From Microbacterium terregens (GTDB lineage Bacteria; Actinomycetota; Actinomycetes; Actinomycetales; Microbacteriaceae), in NCBI RefSeq assembly GCF_039534975.1, contig NZ_BAAAWH010000001.1, positions 2,604,001 through 2,668,000 on the forward strand: a DNA stretch of 64,000 bases, written 5' to 3'. Positions 53,871-63,015 of this stretch are shown piece after piece. The position numbers and the translations under genes were made by a program. The notes beneath the pieces were generated by a model. The model was not told the origin of the DNA. It saw nothing but the letters and a program-made list of their open reading frames with translations, and made no database searches. The stretch's first letter is position 1; each line of letters begins with the position of its first letter.

Positions 53871-55390
53871 CGCAGCAGCTCGCGGAGCGTCTGGATCGTG
53901 TCGGCCTCATCGGGGCGCTTGTCGGGGCGGTACCCCTTGACCCTCGCGAAGCGGAGGGCGACGCCGCCGGGATAGCGCGTCGACCGCTGCACGCCGTCGA
54001 TCGCGACCTCGACCACCGTCACCGGGTGCACGTGCACGGCATTTCCGCTGCGTGAGGTCTCGATCGAGGCAAAGTGCTCCGTCTGCCACCGCAGCAGGGC
54101 GTCGGTCAGCCCTTTGAAGGTCTTGCCGACCATCACGAATCCTCCGGCCGATCCGTACTCACCGCTGGGATCGAGGGCTCCGAGGTGCAGGTTCGAGAGC
54201 AGTCCGGTGCGCCGCCCGGACCCCCACTCGACGGCAAGCACGACCAGATCGTAGGTGAGCACCGGCTTCACCTTGATCCAGCTCTTGCCGCGCCGCCCGG
54301 CCGCGTAGGGCGAGTCGAGGGCTTTGACGACCACTCCCTCGTGTCCGGCCGCGAGCGCGTCGCGCGACACCTGCTCGGCCGTCTCGGGGTCCGAGGTGAT
54401 CAGACCAGGGACACGCCACTCCCCCGCGATGCGCTCGAGTTCAGCCAGCCGCACGTGCAGCGGTTCGTCGATGAGGTCGCGTCCGTCCAGGTGCAGCACG
54501 TCGAAGAACCAGGGCCGCAGCACCGTCGCGCTGATGGCCTCCGAGCCGAAGCGCGCCATCGTGTCCTGGAACGGGCGCGGCCCGCCGTCCGCGTCGAGCG
54601 AGAGCGTCTCGCCGTCCAGGATCACATCCTGCACCGGCAGCGCGCGAGCCACCGCGACGATCTCGGGCACGCGCGCGGTGATGTCCGCCAGGCTGCGCGT
54701 GTACACGCCGACCACGTCTGCGGACCGGTGCACCTGGATGCGCGCGCCGTCGAGCTTGAATTCGACGGATGCCGCGGCCGCCATCGTCGCGACCGCCTCG
54801 GTCACGGAACCGGCGGTGGACGCGAGCATGGGCAGCACAGGCCGGCCGACGACGAGTCCGACCTCGGCCAGTTCGCCCGGAGCCCCGGCGAGGGCGATCC
54901 GGGCCGCCTCGCCCAGGTCGCCGGAGAGCATCGCCGCCCGGCGCACGGTCGCGGCGTCCTGGTCCGACGCGCGTGAGATCGCGTCCAGCAGGACGCCCTC
55001 GAGGGCTCCGGTGCGCAGCTCGCCGAGGATCACCCGCGTGAGGAAGTCCCACTCCGGCGCCGTCGCGCGGGCGGCGAGGTCATCCAGGTCGGTGCGGCGC
55101 GCCCCCACCGATCCGGCGCCGGAGGCCCCGGCAAGCCGTTCCAGCGCGGCATCGACATCGAGCACGGACAGTGACGGCTGCTGCGCGTGCGTGACCGCGA
55201 GCGCAGCCACACCACGCCAGCCGATGCCCACGCGCCCCTGCCGGGGGCGGGCGATGAGGAACCCGACCGCGGGCACGATCTCATCCGGCTCGAGACGGCG
55301 CAGGAGCGCGGCGAGGGCATCGGTCTTGGTGAGCCTCGATGAGGTGGATGCCACGGCCTCGGCGGTGGCGACGACATCGGAAAGCAGCAT
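53867..55390 (-). CDS. ATP-dependent DNA ligase (LigB-type, actinobacterial)
   Basis: 507 aa. DNA-binding domain (1-200), adenylation domain with the nucleotidyl lysine in SVEFKLDGARIQVH (KxDG), further motifs DGETLSLD and EGVVVKAL, then an OB-fold with KSWIKVKP. Length and order match stand-alone ATP-dependent ligases additional to NAD-dependent LigA; they serve repair. ATG 55390 has AAGAAT 6 nt upstream, so a leaderless start is likely. Confidence 0.94.
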   Translation of the reverse strand: MLLSDVVATAEAVASTSSRLTKTDALAALLRRLEPDEIVPAVGFLIARPRQGRVGIGWRGVAALAVTHAQQPSLSVLDVDAALERLAGASGAGSVGARRTDLDDLAARATAPEWDFLTRVILGELRTGALEGVLLDAISRASDQDAATVRRAAMLSGDLGEAARIALAGAPGELAEVGLVVGRPVLPMLASTAGSVTEAVATMAAAASVEFKLDGARIQVHRSADVVGVYTRSLADITARVPEIVAVARALPVQDVILDGETLSLDADGGPRPFQDTMARFGSEAISATVLRPWFFDVLHLDGRDLIDEPLHVRLAELERIAGEWRVPGLITSDPETAEQVSRDALAAGHEGVVVKALDSPYAAGRRGKSWIKVKPVLTYDLVVLAVEWGSGRRTGLLSNLHLGALDPSGEYGSAGGFVMVGKTFKGLTDALLRWQTEHFASIETSRSGNAVHVHPVTVVEVAIDGVQRSTRYPGGVALRFARVKGYRPDKRPDEADTIQTLRELLR

Positions 55391-55396
55391 CCCCGA

Positions 55397-55402
55397 ATTC
55401 TT
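55397..55402 (-). promoter_or_regulatory. -10 box (AAGAAT) for the DNA ligase-sirtuin unit
   Basis: AAGAAT, then TCGGGG (6 nt), then the ATG at 55390. It also discards an upstream ATG in frame. Confidence 0.5.
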
Positions 55403-55428
55403 CCACTCCTGCCCGACAGCGGCTGGGT

Positions 55429-55845
55429 TCAGCGCTTCGGCGTGCGCGTGCTCCACAGAGCCACAGCGACCAGTGCGGGCTGGAAGAACAGGCGGACCAG
55501 CCGGCTCCGGTCATCGGCCAGACCGAATCCCTTCTTGGCCTTCGTGTACTGCTCGATGTTGCCGGGGAAGATCGCGACGAAGAATGCCGCGAGGATCGCT
55601 CCCACGCGGCTGCGCTCCCGCGGAAGGGCGACCAGAGCGGCACCCAGCATGATCTCCACGACACCGGACGCCACGACCACGCCGTCCTTGTCGATCACCG
55701 TGGCCGTCCAGTCCGGCACCTGGGCCTGGAACTCCTCACGGGCCCAGAACAGGTGCGACAGACCTGCGAACACCATCGCCCCACCCAGTCCCCACCGTGC
55801 GATCGTGCGAGCGGGCGTGGATCGCGGAATGCCGGATGCCGTCAT
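55429..55845 (-). CDS. DoxX-like four-helix membrane protein
   Basis: 138 aa with about four hydrophobic helices. The blocks GAMVFAGLSHLFW, VVEIMLGAALVALPRER and FFVAIFPGNIEQY are typical of DoxX-like small membrane proteins. The cellular role is not established. CAGACT lies 6 nt before the ATG. Its paralogue at 56596 shares the FPGNI and SHL segments, with a degenerate hydrolase between them. Confidence 0.87.
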   Translation of the reverse strand: MTASGIPRSTPARTIARWGLGGAMVFAGLSHLFWAREEFQAQVPDWTATVIDKDGVVVASGVVEIMLGAALVALPRERSRVGAILAAFFVAIFPGNIEQYTKAKKGFGLADDRSRLVRLFFQPALVAVALWSTRTPKR

Positions 55846-55851
55846 CCGACC

Positions 55852-55857
55852 AGTCTG
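55852..55857 (-). promoter_or_regulatory. -10 box (CAGACT) for the DoxX-like gene at 55429
   Basis: CAGACT, 6 nt, ATG 55845. Confidence 0.45.
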
Positions 55858-55979
55858 CCCGCTGCGCCGCTCCGCGGGGCGGAGTCAGCGCGCGAGCAGC
55901 CGGTCCATCGCCCGGGCGCGGCATCCCGCCCGGACACGGGCCGTCATCCGAGCGCTGCGCGACGTCGACCCCGCGCGCC

Positions 55980-56606
55980 TCAGCGTTCCGTTCCGGGTGC
56001 GACGTGCGCGAGCACCCGGCCCCAGACGGCCGGCAGGGTGAGCGCGTGCTCGACCGGAACCATCTCGGCACGGGCAGCAGCGAGGTGGTCCTCGTACCAG
56101 AGCGCCGCCTCTTCGCCCGCCGAGTCCTCACCCACTCCGTTGAGGATGAGCGTCTGCGCCGAGACTGCTCCGAGCAGACTGCCGAAATCGTCCCTGTCCA
56201 GCGGCGCCAGAGGCGCGCCGGCCGCGACGAGGGCGACGCTGTCGACCGTGTTGCCCAGGGCGATCGCCGCGCGCAGCGCGACATCCACCCCGTCCCGATA
56301 CGCGACGATGGCCGCTGTCCGCGTCTGGTCGCCGCCGCGCGCCGTCTGAATGGCGGACAGCGACTCGTGGATCAGATCGGCGAGGGATTTCGCTGTGCTC
56401 TCGGCGGGTGTCTCGCTGCCGAAGGTGCCCGGATCCAGGACCTCTCCGCCGGCCAGCGCGACCGCCAGCACGCAGATGTCGCGGGCGGCCGTCTCGGCGG
56501 GGTGCGGGTCGAGGGTGACCGCGATCCCCATGCCGACGAGGACCACGAGGCGCTCGGCGCCGGGTGTTCCGAAGACGCGATAACTCAGGCGAGTGTCATT
56601 TGCCAT
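55980..56606 (-). CDS. Alpha/beta-hydrolase-like protein lacking the catalytic serine
   Basis: 208 aa, overlapping the end of the upstream DoxX gene by 11 bp. The layout follows an alpha/beta hydrolase: an early strand (RLVVLVGMGIAVTLDPHP), a position matching the nucleophile elbow (AAIVAYRDGVDVAL) and a late His (VPVEHALTLPAVWGRVL). In the elbow, the G-x-S-x-G pattern reads AYRDG, so Arg stands where Ser should be. A non-enzymatic binding protein is most likely. The fold assignment is by eye and moderately certain. Confidence 0.65.
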   Translation of the reverse strand: MANDTRLSYRVFGTPGAERLVVLVGMGIAVTLDPHPAETAARDICVLAVALAGGEVLDPGTFGSETPAESTAKSLADLIHESLSAIQTARGGDQTRTAAIVAYRDGVDVALRAAIALGNTVDSVALVAAGAPLAPLDRDDFGSLLGAVSAQTLILNGVGEDSAGEEAALWYEDHLAAARAEMVPVEHALTLPAVWGRVLAHVAPGTER

Positions 56607-57009
56607 GTGTGCTCCTCCACGCCCATACGACCAGCAGCGGCTGAAGAAGGAGGCGCATGAATCGCGCCCGGTCGGTGCGAAGCATCGGCGCCGGCCTGCC
56701 GGTCTGCCACTGGTGGATATTGCCGGGGAACACCGCGACGAGGAACGCCGCGACCAGCCCCCCGATGCTCCTCTGCTCCCTCGGCAGCGCGACCAGCGCC
56801 CCGGCGAGCATCAGTTCCGCCGCCCCCGAGGCGACCACGATCGCGTCCTTGTCCAGCCTGGTCAGCCGTGTCGCCCAGTCGGGCACCACGATGCGGTACC
56901 CGCGTCGACCCCAGCTGAGGTGGGACGCACCGGCTGCCGCCAGAACCCCGGCCAGCGCCCAGCGCGCGGCAGCGCGAACCGCATCGCCGCGTGCCGGGGA
57001 CGAACTCAT
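56596..57009 (-). CDS. DoxX-like four-helix membrane protein (paralogue)
   Basis: 137 aa. GVLAAAGASHLSW, AAELMLAGALVALPREQ and FLVAVFPGNIHQW align with the protein at 55429. ATG 57009 has TAGCGT 7 nt upstream. It is cotranscribed with the degenerate hydrolase; the divergent moeZ-like gene starts 128 bp away. Confidence 0.87.
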   Translation of the reverse strand: MSSSPARGDAVRAAARWALAGVLAAAGASHLSWGRRGYRIVVPDWATRLTRLDKDAIVVASGAAELMLAGALVALPREQRSIGGLVAAFLVAVFPGNIHQWQTGRPAPMLRTDRARFMRLLLQPLLVVWAWRSTHGK

Positions 57010-57137
57010 GGATTCGACGCTACCCGAGGTCGCCGCTGTCCGGTCCGGCAAACCGCGACGCCGCCCGCCCGTCGAACGGTCGCCCTGCTGGGTGCGCGGC
57101 CGGGCCGGGGCGCCGGAATCGGTGAAAGAATCGCGGA

Positions 57138-58235
57138 GTGGCGACCACAATCGATCCGAAGGCCCCTCGTTACGCACGCCAGCGCATCCTGCCCGGCTTC
57201 GGCGACGAGGGTCAGCAGAAGCTTGCCGCTGCGCACGCGGTTCTCATCGGCGCGGGGGGACTCGGCAGCGCCGTGCTGCCGATCCTGGCAGCCGCCGGAG
57301 TCGGCACGATCACCCTCATCGACGACGACCTGGTGGACGAGACGAACCTGCACCGCCAGATCCTGCACGGCGCAGCCGATGTCGGTCGGGCGAAGGTGGA
57401 CTCGGCCGCCGACACCATCCGGGCGCAGTCCCCGGGGACGAAGATCATCCCGCGACGCGGATCGTTCACGCGGGCGACGGCGCCGCAGCTCCTGTCCGGA
57501 GCCGACATCCTCATCGACGGCACGGACAACAACGAGACCCGCTTCACGGCGAACGACGCCGCCGTCGCGGCCGGCATCCCGCTCGTGTGGGGCTCGGCGC
57601 TGCGCTGGGGCGGCCAGGTCGGTATCGCGTGGGCCGGCACCGACTATCGCGACCTGTTTCCCGGCGGGCCGGACACCGAGGCGGACACGTGCGAGATCGC
57701 CGGGATCCTTCCCACCGTCTGCACGGTGACCGGCGGTCTGATGGCGACCGAGGCCCTCAAGCTCCTCACCGGCATCGGCCGGCCGCTGCTGGGTCGCGTT
57801 CTCCTCTTCGATGCCCTGAGCGGCACCACGCAAGAGCTTCGCTACGCCCGGGATCCGGGCAGGGATGCCGCGGCCGCGCCGGGCGCCGCGGGGCCGGAGG
57901 CCGCGGCATCCGATCGGTCGATCTCGGCTCGGGAACTCGCCGGAATCCTGGAGGATGCCGCGGGCACGCGACCGGTGCTGCTGGATGTCCGGGAGCCTCA
58001 CGAGGTGGCGCTGGGCGTACTGCCGGGTGCCGTGACGATCCCGCTCGGCCAGCTGGACGAGCGCCTCGCCGAGCTCGACCCCGGCGCCCCGACGGTCGTG
58101 TACTGCCACCTCGGAGTGCGCTCCGCGCGTGCGCTGGACCAGTTGCACGCGGCCGGCTTCGCCCGCGCGCGGCACCTCGCCGGCGGTATCGACGCCTGGT
58201 CGCGGACCGTCGATCCGACGCTCGCCCGCTACTGA
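57138..58235 (+). CDS. MoeZ/MoeB-like adenylyltransferase with C-terminal rhodanese domain
   Basis: 365 aa. The ThiF-type E1 domain (about 10-245) has the nucleotide loop LIGAGGLGSAVLPIL and the RQILHG block; the rhodanese domain (about 265-365) has the active Cys in VYCHLGVRSARAL. MoeZ-type proteins adenylate and sulfurate the C-terminal Gly-Gly of MoaD and related carriers. A MoaD ending in SGG is encoded at 61012. AAGAAT lies 6 nt before the GTG start. It leads the plus-strand molybdenum cofactor genes. Confidence 0.92.
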   Translation: MATTIDPKAPRYARQRILPGFGDEGQQKLAAAHAVLIGAGGLGSAVLPILAAAGVGTITLIDDDLVDETNLHRQILHGAADVGRAKVDSAADTIRAQSPGTKIIPRRGSFTRATAPQLLSGADILIDGTDNNETRFTANDAAVAAGIPLVWGSALRWGGQVGIAWAGTDYRDLFPGGPDTEADTCEIAGILPTVCTVTGGLMATEALKLLTGIGRPLLGRVLLFDALSGTTQELRYARDPGRDAAAAPGAAGPEAAASDRSISARELAGILEDAAGTRPVLLDVREPHEVALGVLPGAVTIPLGQLDERLAELDPGAPTVVYCHLGVRSARALDQLHAAGFARARHLAGGIDAWSRTVDPTLARY

Positions 58236-58303
58236 GCAGACGACCGGCACCGGCAGACGATATACCCGCACTCTGCAGACGCGGTACTGGCCGTAGGCAG
58301 ACG
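58236..58303 (+). repeat. Four direct repeats GCAGACG upstream of moeA
   Basis: GCAGACG at 58236, 58253, 58275 and 58297 (spacings 17, 22 and 22 bp). The last two extend to GCAGACGCGRTACTG; each of the last three has TAC at the same offset. The last copy merges with the -10 box of moeA. Regular two-turn spacing suggests a stack of regulator sites. Confidence 0.7.
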
Positions 58304-58304
58304 C

Positions 58305-58310
58305 GATACT
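58305..58310 (+). promoter_or_regulatory. -10 box (GATACT) for moeA
   Basis: GATACT, then GAAGGC (6 nt), then the ATG at 58317. Confidence 0.55.
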
Positions 58311-58316
58311 GAAGGC

Positions 58317-59507
58317 ATGCACCGGATCGCCGTCGAGGACTACGCCGCCATCATCCGGGGCCATCTGGCAGCGCTGCAGACCAGACCGGTCGAACTCGTC
58401 CCTCTCGCACTGGCCGCGGGCCGGGTGACGGCCGTCGAGGTGCGCAGCCCGATCGCGCTGCCGACCTTCCGCAACTCGCAGATGGACGGGTTCGCCGTCC
58501 ATGCCTCCGACCTCCGCAGCATCCCCGTGCGGCTGCCCATACTCGGCGAGATCGCGGCGGGCGCCGTCGACCCGGCAGCGCTGCCGCAGGGCTCCGCGAT
58601 CGCGATCATGACCGGCGCGCCGCTTCCGGCCGGCGCCGACGCGGTGGTGCCGGTGGAGGACACCCGGCGCACGGACGGTGTCGTGGAGATCCTCCGGGGG
58701 CGGGATGCCGGTGACTACGTCCGCGAGGAGGGATCGGACATCGCGGCCGGGGAGGTCCTGCTGCCTGCCGGCCTGCGCCTCGCGTCGCGCCACCTCGCCG
58801 CGCTGGCGGCGGCGAACCTCATGGACGTCGCCGTGCGCGCGCGCGTCCGCGTGGCGGTGGTCAGCACCGGCAACGAGCTCGTCGCCCCGGGCACGCCGCT
58901 CACGAACGGGCGGCTGCCCGACGCGAACGGGATCGCGATCACCGCAGCGGTCACAGCGGCCGGCGCCGAGGTGGTCGACGTGCAGCTGTCCGGCGACGAC
59001 CCCGCGCGACTGGGCGCGCTGCTGGACCGATCGATCGCGGCGGGTGCCGAGCTGATCCTCACCAGCGGCGGAATCTCGATGGGGGCGCACGAGCCGGTCC
59101 GGCAGCTGCTCGAACCCCTCGGCGCCACGGTCGGCACCGTCGACATGCAGCCCGGCGGTCCGCAGGCGTACGCCCGGTACCGCGACGTCGCGGTCGTCTG
59201 CTTCCCCGGCAACCCGGTGAGCAGCCAGCTCGGCTTCGCACTGTTCGTCGCCCCGCCGCTGCGCGAGCTCGCCGGGATGCCGCCCGCCGTGCGAAGGACG
59301 CTCGCTCTCGCCGCGCCGCTGCAGTCCACCAGCGGCCGCCGGCAATTCCTGCGCGGGCGGCTGACCGAGGATGGCGGCGTAGCCACGGTCGCCGGTCCGG
59401 GATCGCATCTGGTCGCGGCGCTCGCGGCCGCGGATGTGCTGATCGACGTGCCGCCCGAGGTCATCGGGCTCCCGGTGGGCGCCACGGTAGATACCGTTGA
59501 CCTATGA
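58317..59507 (+). CDS. moeA: Molybdopterin molybdenumtransferase
   Basis: 396 aa. Inserts molybdate into adenylated molybdopterin. Typical blocks are [50 protein letters not shown] and [11 protein letters not shown]. Domain lengths match the family. Downstream the moaC-mogA fusion overlaps its end by 4 bp. The upstream region carries four GCAGACG repeats. Confidence 0.95.
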   Translation: MHRIAVEDYAAIIRGHLAALQTRPVELVPLALAAGRVTAVEVRSPIALPTFRNSQMDGFAVHASDLRSIPVRLPILGEIAAGAVDPAALPQGSAIAIMTGAPLPAGADAVVPVEDTRRTDGVVEILRGRDAGDYVREEGSDIAAGEVLLPAGLRLASRHLAALAAANLMDVAVRARVRVAVVSTGNELVAPGTPLTNGRLPDANGIAITAAVTAAGAEVVDVQLSGDDPARLGALLDRSIAAGAELILTSGGISMGAHEPVRQLLEPLGATVGTVDMQPGGPQAYARYRDVAVVCFPGNPVSSQLGFALFVAPPLRELAGMPPAVRRTLALAAPLQSTSGRRQFLRGRLTEDGGVATVAGPGSHLVAALAAADVLIDVPPEVIGLPVGATVDTVDL

Positions 59508-60493
59508 GCACGCTGAGTCACCTCGATGACAATGGCCGAGCCCGGATGATCGATGTGGGCGCGAAGCCGATCACGCGCCGCGTCGCGCGGGCCGCCGGTC
59601 GCCTCGCCACGACGGCGGAGGTCCTGCGGCTCGTGCGCGCGGACGACCTGCCCAAGGCCGACGTGCTGGCCACCGCCCGCATCGCGGGCATCGCCGGGGC
59701 CAAGCGCACGAGCGAACTGATCCCCCTCGCTCACATCCTTCCGCTGGATTCGGTGACCATCGACTTCGACTTCGACGGGGACACCATCCAGATCGAGGCG
59801 ACGGTCTCGGTCACGGCGCGCACCGGGGTCGAGATGGAAGCACTCACGGCGGTGGCGGTCGCCGGGCTCACGCTGCACGACATGATCAAAGCGGTCGATC
59901 CGCGTGCGGAGCTCGGCGAGATCCGCCTGCTGGAGAAGTCGGGCGGCAAGCACGGCGAGTGGTCGCGCGACGGCGGGACGCGGCATCCCGAGTCGGACAC
60001 GCAGCCGGCGCCGATCGGTCTGGGACGCACCGCGGAGGTGCTGGTGTCCTCCACCGCCGCAGCCGCGGGTACGCGCCAGGACACCACCGGCCCGCTGCTG
60101 GTCGAGTGGCTGCGCGCGCGGGCGTTCGTCGTCAGCGGCGCGTCGGTGACCGCGGATGCCGCGGTGGGCCCTGCCCTGGCCGGGATCGTCGCCGACGCGC
60201 CCGACGTCGTCCTGACCACGGGTGGCACGGGCCTGCACCCGCAGGATCGCACCCCGGAGGCCACCCGCGCTCTGCTGGACCTCGAACTGCCCGGCATCGC
60301 CGAGGCCATCCGCGCGGCAGGGCGGACTGCCGTGCCGACGGCCGTGCTGAGTCGCGCGGTGGCGGGCATGGCCGGACGCACGCTGATCGTCAACCTGCCC
60401 GGCTCTACCGGCGGGGTGCGCGACGGACTCGCCGTGCTCGAGCCGCTCCTGGCGCACGTGCTCGATCAGGCGGACGGTGGCGGGCATGAGTGA
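59504..60493 (+). CDS. Bifunctional cyclic pyranopterin monophosphate synthase / molybdopterin adenylyltransferase (MoaC-MogA fusion)
   Basis: 329 aa. Residues 1-150 are MoaC ([28 protein letters not shown]), which closes the pterin ring with MoaA. Residues about 175-329 are MogA/MoaB ([30 protein letters not shown]), which adenylates molybdopterin. The fusion pairs an early and a late pathway step. It starts within the moeA stop (ATGA) and its own end overlaps moaE by 8 bp. Confidence 0.94.
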   Translation: MSTLSHLDDNGRARMIDVGAKPITRRVARAAGRLATTAEVLRLVRADDLPKADVLATARIAGIAGAKRTSELIPLAHILPLDSVTIDFDFDGDTIQIEATVSVTARTGVEMEALTAVAVAGLTLHDMIKAVDPRAELGEIRLLEKSGGKHGEWSRDGGTRHPESDTQPAPIGLGRTAEVLVSSTAAAAGTRQDTTGPLLVEWLRARAFVVSGASVTADAAVGPALAGIVADAPDVVLTTGGTGLHPQDRTPEATRALLDLELPGIAEAIRAAGRTAVPTAVLSRAVAGMAGRTLIVNLPGSTGGVRDGLAVLEPLLAHVLDQADGGGHE

Positions 60494-60908
60494 CTCCGCG
60501 CGCTATCTCGCGCTCATCACCGACCAGCCCATCGACCGCGCGGCGGCCGAGGCGTTCGTGATGACGGTCGCCGACGGTGCCCTCGTCGTGTTCGAAGGGG
60601 TCGTGCGCGATCACGACCACGGCGAGGCGGTGCACGCCCTCGACTACGAAGCGCACCCGGACGCGCAGGCCTTCCTCGCCGACGTCTGCCGCGAGATCGC
60701 CGAAGCGTCGGGTCTGCGCGTCGCGGCCGTCCACCGCGTCGGCTCGCTCGCCATCGGCGACGTCGCCCTGGTCACGGCGGTCGCGGCACCCCACCGCGCC
60801 GATGCGTTCGCCGTGTGCGCGCAGCTGGTGGACCTCGTCAAGGAGCGCACGCCGATCTGGAAGCGACAGCACCTGACCGCCGGCACGACCGAGTGGGTCG
60901 GCCTCTAG
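60486..60908 (+). CDS. moaE: Molybdopterin synthase catalytic subunit
   Basis: 140 aa. Combines with MoaD to add the dithiolene sulfurs. [21 protein letters not shown] in part, then [14 protein letters not shown], and the catalytic lysines in [15 protein letters not shown] 60486 is favoured over a GTG 9 nt upstream because it lies inside the previous gene's last codons, a normal overlap. Convergent with moaD; palindromic element copy 4 lies between. Confidence 0.95.
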   Translation: MSDSARYLALITDQPIDRAAAEAFVMTVADGALVVFEGVVRDHDHGEAVHALDYEAHPDAQAFLADVCREIAEASGLRVAAVHRVGSLAIGDVALVTAVAAPHRADAFAVCAQLVDLVKERTPIWKRQHLTAGTTEWVGL

Positions 60909-60922
60909 CCGTCACGGCTTGG

Positions 60923-60995
60923 CCGCGAGACTGGATAGACGCCGCGAGACCGACTGCGTTCGCCTCTGTCTCGTGGCGTCTATCCAGTCTCGCGG
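60923..60995. repeat. Palindromic element, copy 4 of 4
   Basis: 28-bp arms (60923-60950, 60968-60995) with one G-T pair; the 17-nt loop ends GCGTTCGCCTCT. It lies between the convergent moaE and moaD genes. The stem reads GACTGGATAG opposite CTATCCAGTC, so both sides changed together relative to copies 1-3. Confidence 0.93.
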
Positions 60996-61011
60996 AGGAG
61001 AGGGGTGCGGG

Positions 61012-61257
61012 TCAGCCGCCGGAGAAGCGCGGCAGCACGTCCGCGCCGGTTCCGAGCGTGCGCTCCGGATCGCGGCTGACCACGCCGTCGACGAGGATCG
61101 ACCCGGATCGCAGCACGCGCGCCATCGACTCGCCGTAGCGGTTCACCAGCAGCTCCCGCAGGTCACCGACGGTGGCCCCGGGCACGGAAAGCGTCTCGTC
61201 GACTCGGCCCGCGGCATCCGCCGCCGCCGCGAAGTAGCGCACACGCACGTCAGCCAC
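61012..61257 (-). CDS. moaD: Molybdopterin synthase sulfur carrier subunit
   Basis: 81 aa ubiquitin-like protein. [15 protein letters not shown] at the start, the mid-block [13 protein letters not shown], and the C-terminal tail RFSGG whose last Gly is thiocarboxylated. The GTG start overlaps the moaA stop by 8 bp. It is the only one of the group on the minus strand together with moaA. Confidence 0.94.
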   Translation of the reverse strand: MADVRVRYFAAAADAAGRVDETLSVPGATVGDLRELLVNRYGESMARVLRSGSILVDGVVSRDPERTLGTGADVLPRFSGG

Positions 61258-62317
61258 CGATAGCTCCCATCGAACGCTCGGGCGGCACGAATCCCGGGTC
61301 GGAGATGCCGTGGCCGGCCTGCTTGCCCCACATCGCCGCGCGCCACCGGTCTGCGATGTCCTGATCGCTCGCGCCACCGCGCAGCAGGGTGCGCAGGTCG
61401 GTCTCGTCGTCGCCGAACAGGCACGATCGCACGGTGCCCTCGGCGGTGACCCGCGTCCGGTCGCACGCGGAGCAGAACGAGCGCGTGACGGACGCGATGA
61501 TGCCGACCGTCGCGGGACCACCGTCGACACGCCACTCCTCGGCGGGCGCGGAGGGGTCGTCGCGCCCCGGTTCGGTCAGGGTGAAGCGCCGGGACAGCAC
61601 CTCGAGCAGCTCGGCCGCGGGCACCATGTTCGCGCGCCGCCAGGCGGCGTCGGCATCCAACGGCATCTGCTCGATGAACCGCAGGCGCAGCCCGCGCTCG
61701 ACCGCCCAGGCCAGGAGCGCGGGAGCGTCGTCGAGCGTTTCGCGCATGAGGACCGCGTTGAGCTTGATCGGGCCGAGCCCGGCGCGAACAGCGCCGTCGA
61801 TGCCGGCCAGGACCGCCGGAAGGCGGTCCCGCCGCGTCAGCCGCGCGAAGTGCTCCCGGTCGATGGTGTCGATCGAGACGTTGACCCGGCCGAGTCCGGC
61901 GTCGACGAGGCGCGCGGCGACCTTGTCGAGGCCGATGCCGTTCGTGGTCATCGACAGATCCAGCCCCGGCGCCGCCGCCGCGGATCGCGCGACGATGTCG
62001 ACCAGGTCGGCGCGGGTCAGAGGCTCGCCGCCCGTGAATCGCACTTCACGGATGCCGAGATCGCGGCCCGCGATGCCCACCAGGCGCGCGATCTCCTCGG
62101 CAGTGAGCAGGTCGCTCTTCGGGATGCTGGGCAGCCCTTCGGCGGGCATGCAGTACGTGCAGCGCAGAGAGCACTTCTCGGTCACCGAGATGCGCAGGTC
62201 GTGGGCGACGCGACCGAAGCGATCGACCAGGTCGGCCGTGTCCGGACGCCCGGCCGTATCGGGCGCGCTCGAGGGATCGCGGTGGATCCGCGGCATCCCG
62301 AGCAGGAGGGTCGACAT
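61250..62317 (-). CDS. moaA: GTP 3',8-cyclase (radical SAM)
   Basis: 355 aa. The radical SAM cluster motif is CSLRCTYC near residue 50; the C-terminal cluster uses the CSACDR motif followed by CLFG. Residues for GTP binding (VRFTGGEPL) are present. It produces 3',8-cyclo-7,8-dihydro-GTP for MoaC. TAGGCT lies 6 nt before the ATG (62324-62329), giving a leaderless start. Divergent from the sulfite-oxidase-like gene. Confidence 0.96.
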   Translation of the reverse strand: MSTLLLGMPRIHRDPSSAPDTAGRPDTADLVDRFGRVAHDLRISVTEKCSLRCTYCMPAEGLPSIPKSDLLTAEEIARLVGIAGRDLGIREVRFTGGEPLTRADLVDIVARSAAAAPGLDLSMTTNGIGLDKVAARLVDAGLGRVNVSIDTIDREHFARLTRRDRLPAVLAGIDGAVRAGLGPIKLNAVLMRETLDDAPALLAWAVERGLRLRFIEQMPLDADAAWRRANMVPAAELLEVLSRRFTLTEPGRDDPSAPAEEWRVDGGPATVGIIASVTRSFCSACDRTRVTAEGTVRSCLFGDDETDLRTLLRGGASDQDIADRWRAAMWGKQAGHGISDPGFVPPERSMGAIGG

Positions 62318-62323
62318 GACTTC

Positions 62324-62329
62324 AGCCTA
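62324..62329 (-). promoter_or_regulatory. -10 box (TAGGCT) for moaA-moaD, leaderless start
   Basis: TAGGCT, then GAAGTC (6 nt), then ATG 62317. Confidence 0.55.
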
Positions 62330-62367
62330 TGCGCACGCGCTCGGCCGCGGGCCGACTCAGATGGCCA

Positions 62368-62397
62368 GTGACAGGGACGCGGTCGCCTCACTAGTGT
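62368..62397 (+). promoter_or_regulatory. Candidate promoter of the sulfite-oxidase-like operon
   Basis: -35 GTGACA (62368-62373), 18-nt spacer, -10 TAGTGT (62392-62397). The leader holds GGGAAGGGG about 8 nt before ATG 62425. Confidence 0.5.
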
Positions 62398-62424
62398 GAT
62401 CCCCAACGGGAAGGGGCTCCCCCT

Positions 62425-63015
62425 ATGTCTTTCATCACTCGAGGCTTCTCCGGCCGCCGCGGCGAGCGCGATCCGCGGTTGCCTCCGGGCCAGACGCTCG
62501 TCAGCGACTGGCCGGTGCTCTCGGCCGGTCCGACCCCCCACGTCGACACCGCCGACTGGGAGTTCTCCGTCCGCACCGAGAACGGCGCGCAACGATGGAG
62601 CTGGGACGAGCTGCGCGCCCTGGGCATCGAGGACATCACCACCGATATCCACTGCGTCACGCACTGGACCAAACTCGAGATGCCGTGGCGCGGTGTCCCG
62701 CTCGACAAGATCTGGGAGAGCGTCCAGACCGAGCACGAGTACGTCATGGCCCACTCCTACGGCGGCTATACGACGAACGTCCCCCTGGAGGATCTGCTCG
62801 ACGGAAAGAGCTGGATCGCGTTCGAGGCCGACGGAGAGCCGCTGGATCCCGAGCACGGCGGACCGGCACGGCTGCTGGTGCCCCACCTGTACTTCTGGAA
62901 GAGCGCGAAGTGGGTGCGGGGGCTGGTGACGATGCCCACCGACGATCCGGGATTCTGGGAGCAGAACGGCTACCACCTGCACGGCGACCCGTGGCTGGAG
63001 GAGCGGTACTGGTGA
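62425..63015 (+). CDS. Sulfite-oxidase-like molybdopterin oxidoreductase
   Basis: 196 aa, only the molybdopterin domain of the sulfite oxidase superfamily. Cys77 in DIHCVTHWTK is the expected molybdenum ligand; YVMAHSYGGYTTN and GGPARLLVPHLYFWKSAKWV are the other family blocks. No signal peptide or dimerisation domain is visible, so a cytoplasmic enzyme is likely, unlike exported MsrP. The reductase downstream (GTGA overlap) probably provides or takes electrons. The substrate is unknown. It sits next to the cofactor genes it needs. Confidence 0.9.
   Translation: MSFITRGFSGRRGERDPRLPPGQTLVSDWPVLSAGPTPHVDTADWEFSVRTENGAQRWSWDELRALGIEDITTDIHCVTHWTKLEMPWRGVPLDKIWESVQTEHEYVMAHSYGGYTTNVPLEDLLDGKSWIAFEADGEPLDPEHGGPARLLVPHLYFWKSAKWVRGLVTMPTDDPGFWEQNGYHLHGDPWLEERYW

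Noticed and set aside
55846..55979. Possible short gene between the DoxX and degenerate hydrolase genes
   Set aside because: Short frames exist but have no ribosome site or similarity I can recognise; I see nothing convincing.
58236..58303. GCAGACG repeats as a CRISPR-like array
   Set aside because: The repeat is only 7 bp, spacing is uneven and the intervals are too short.
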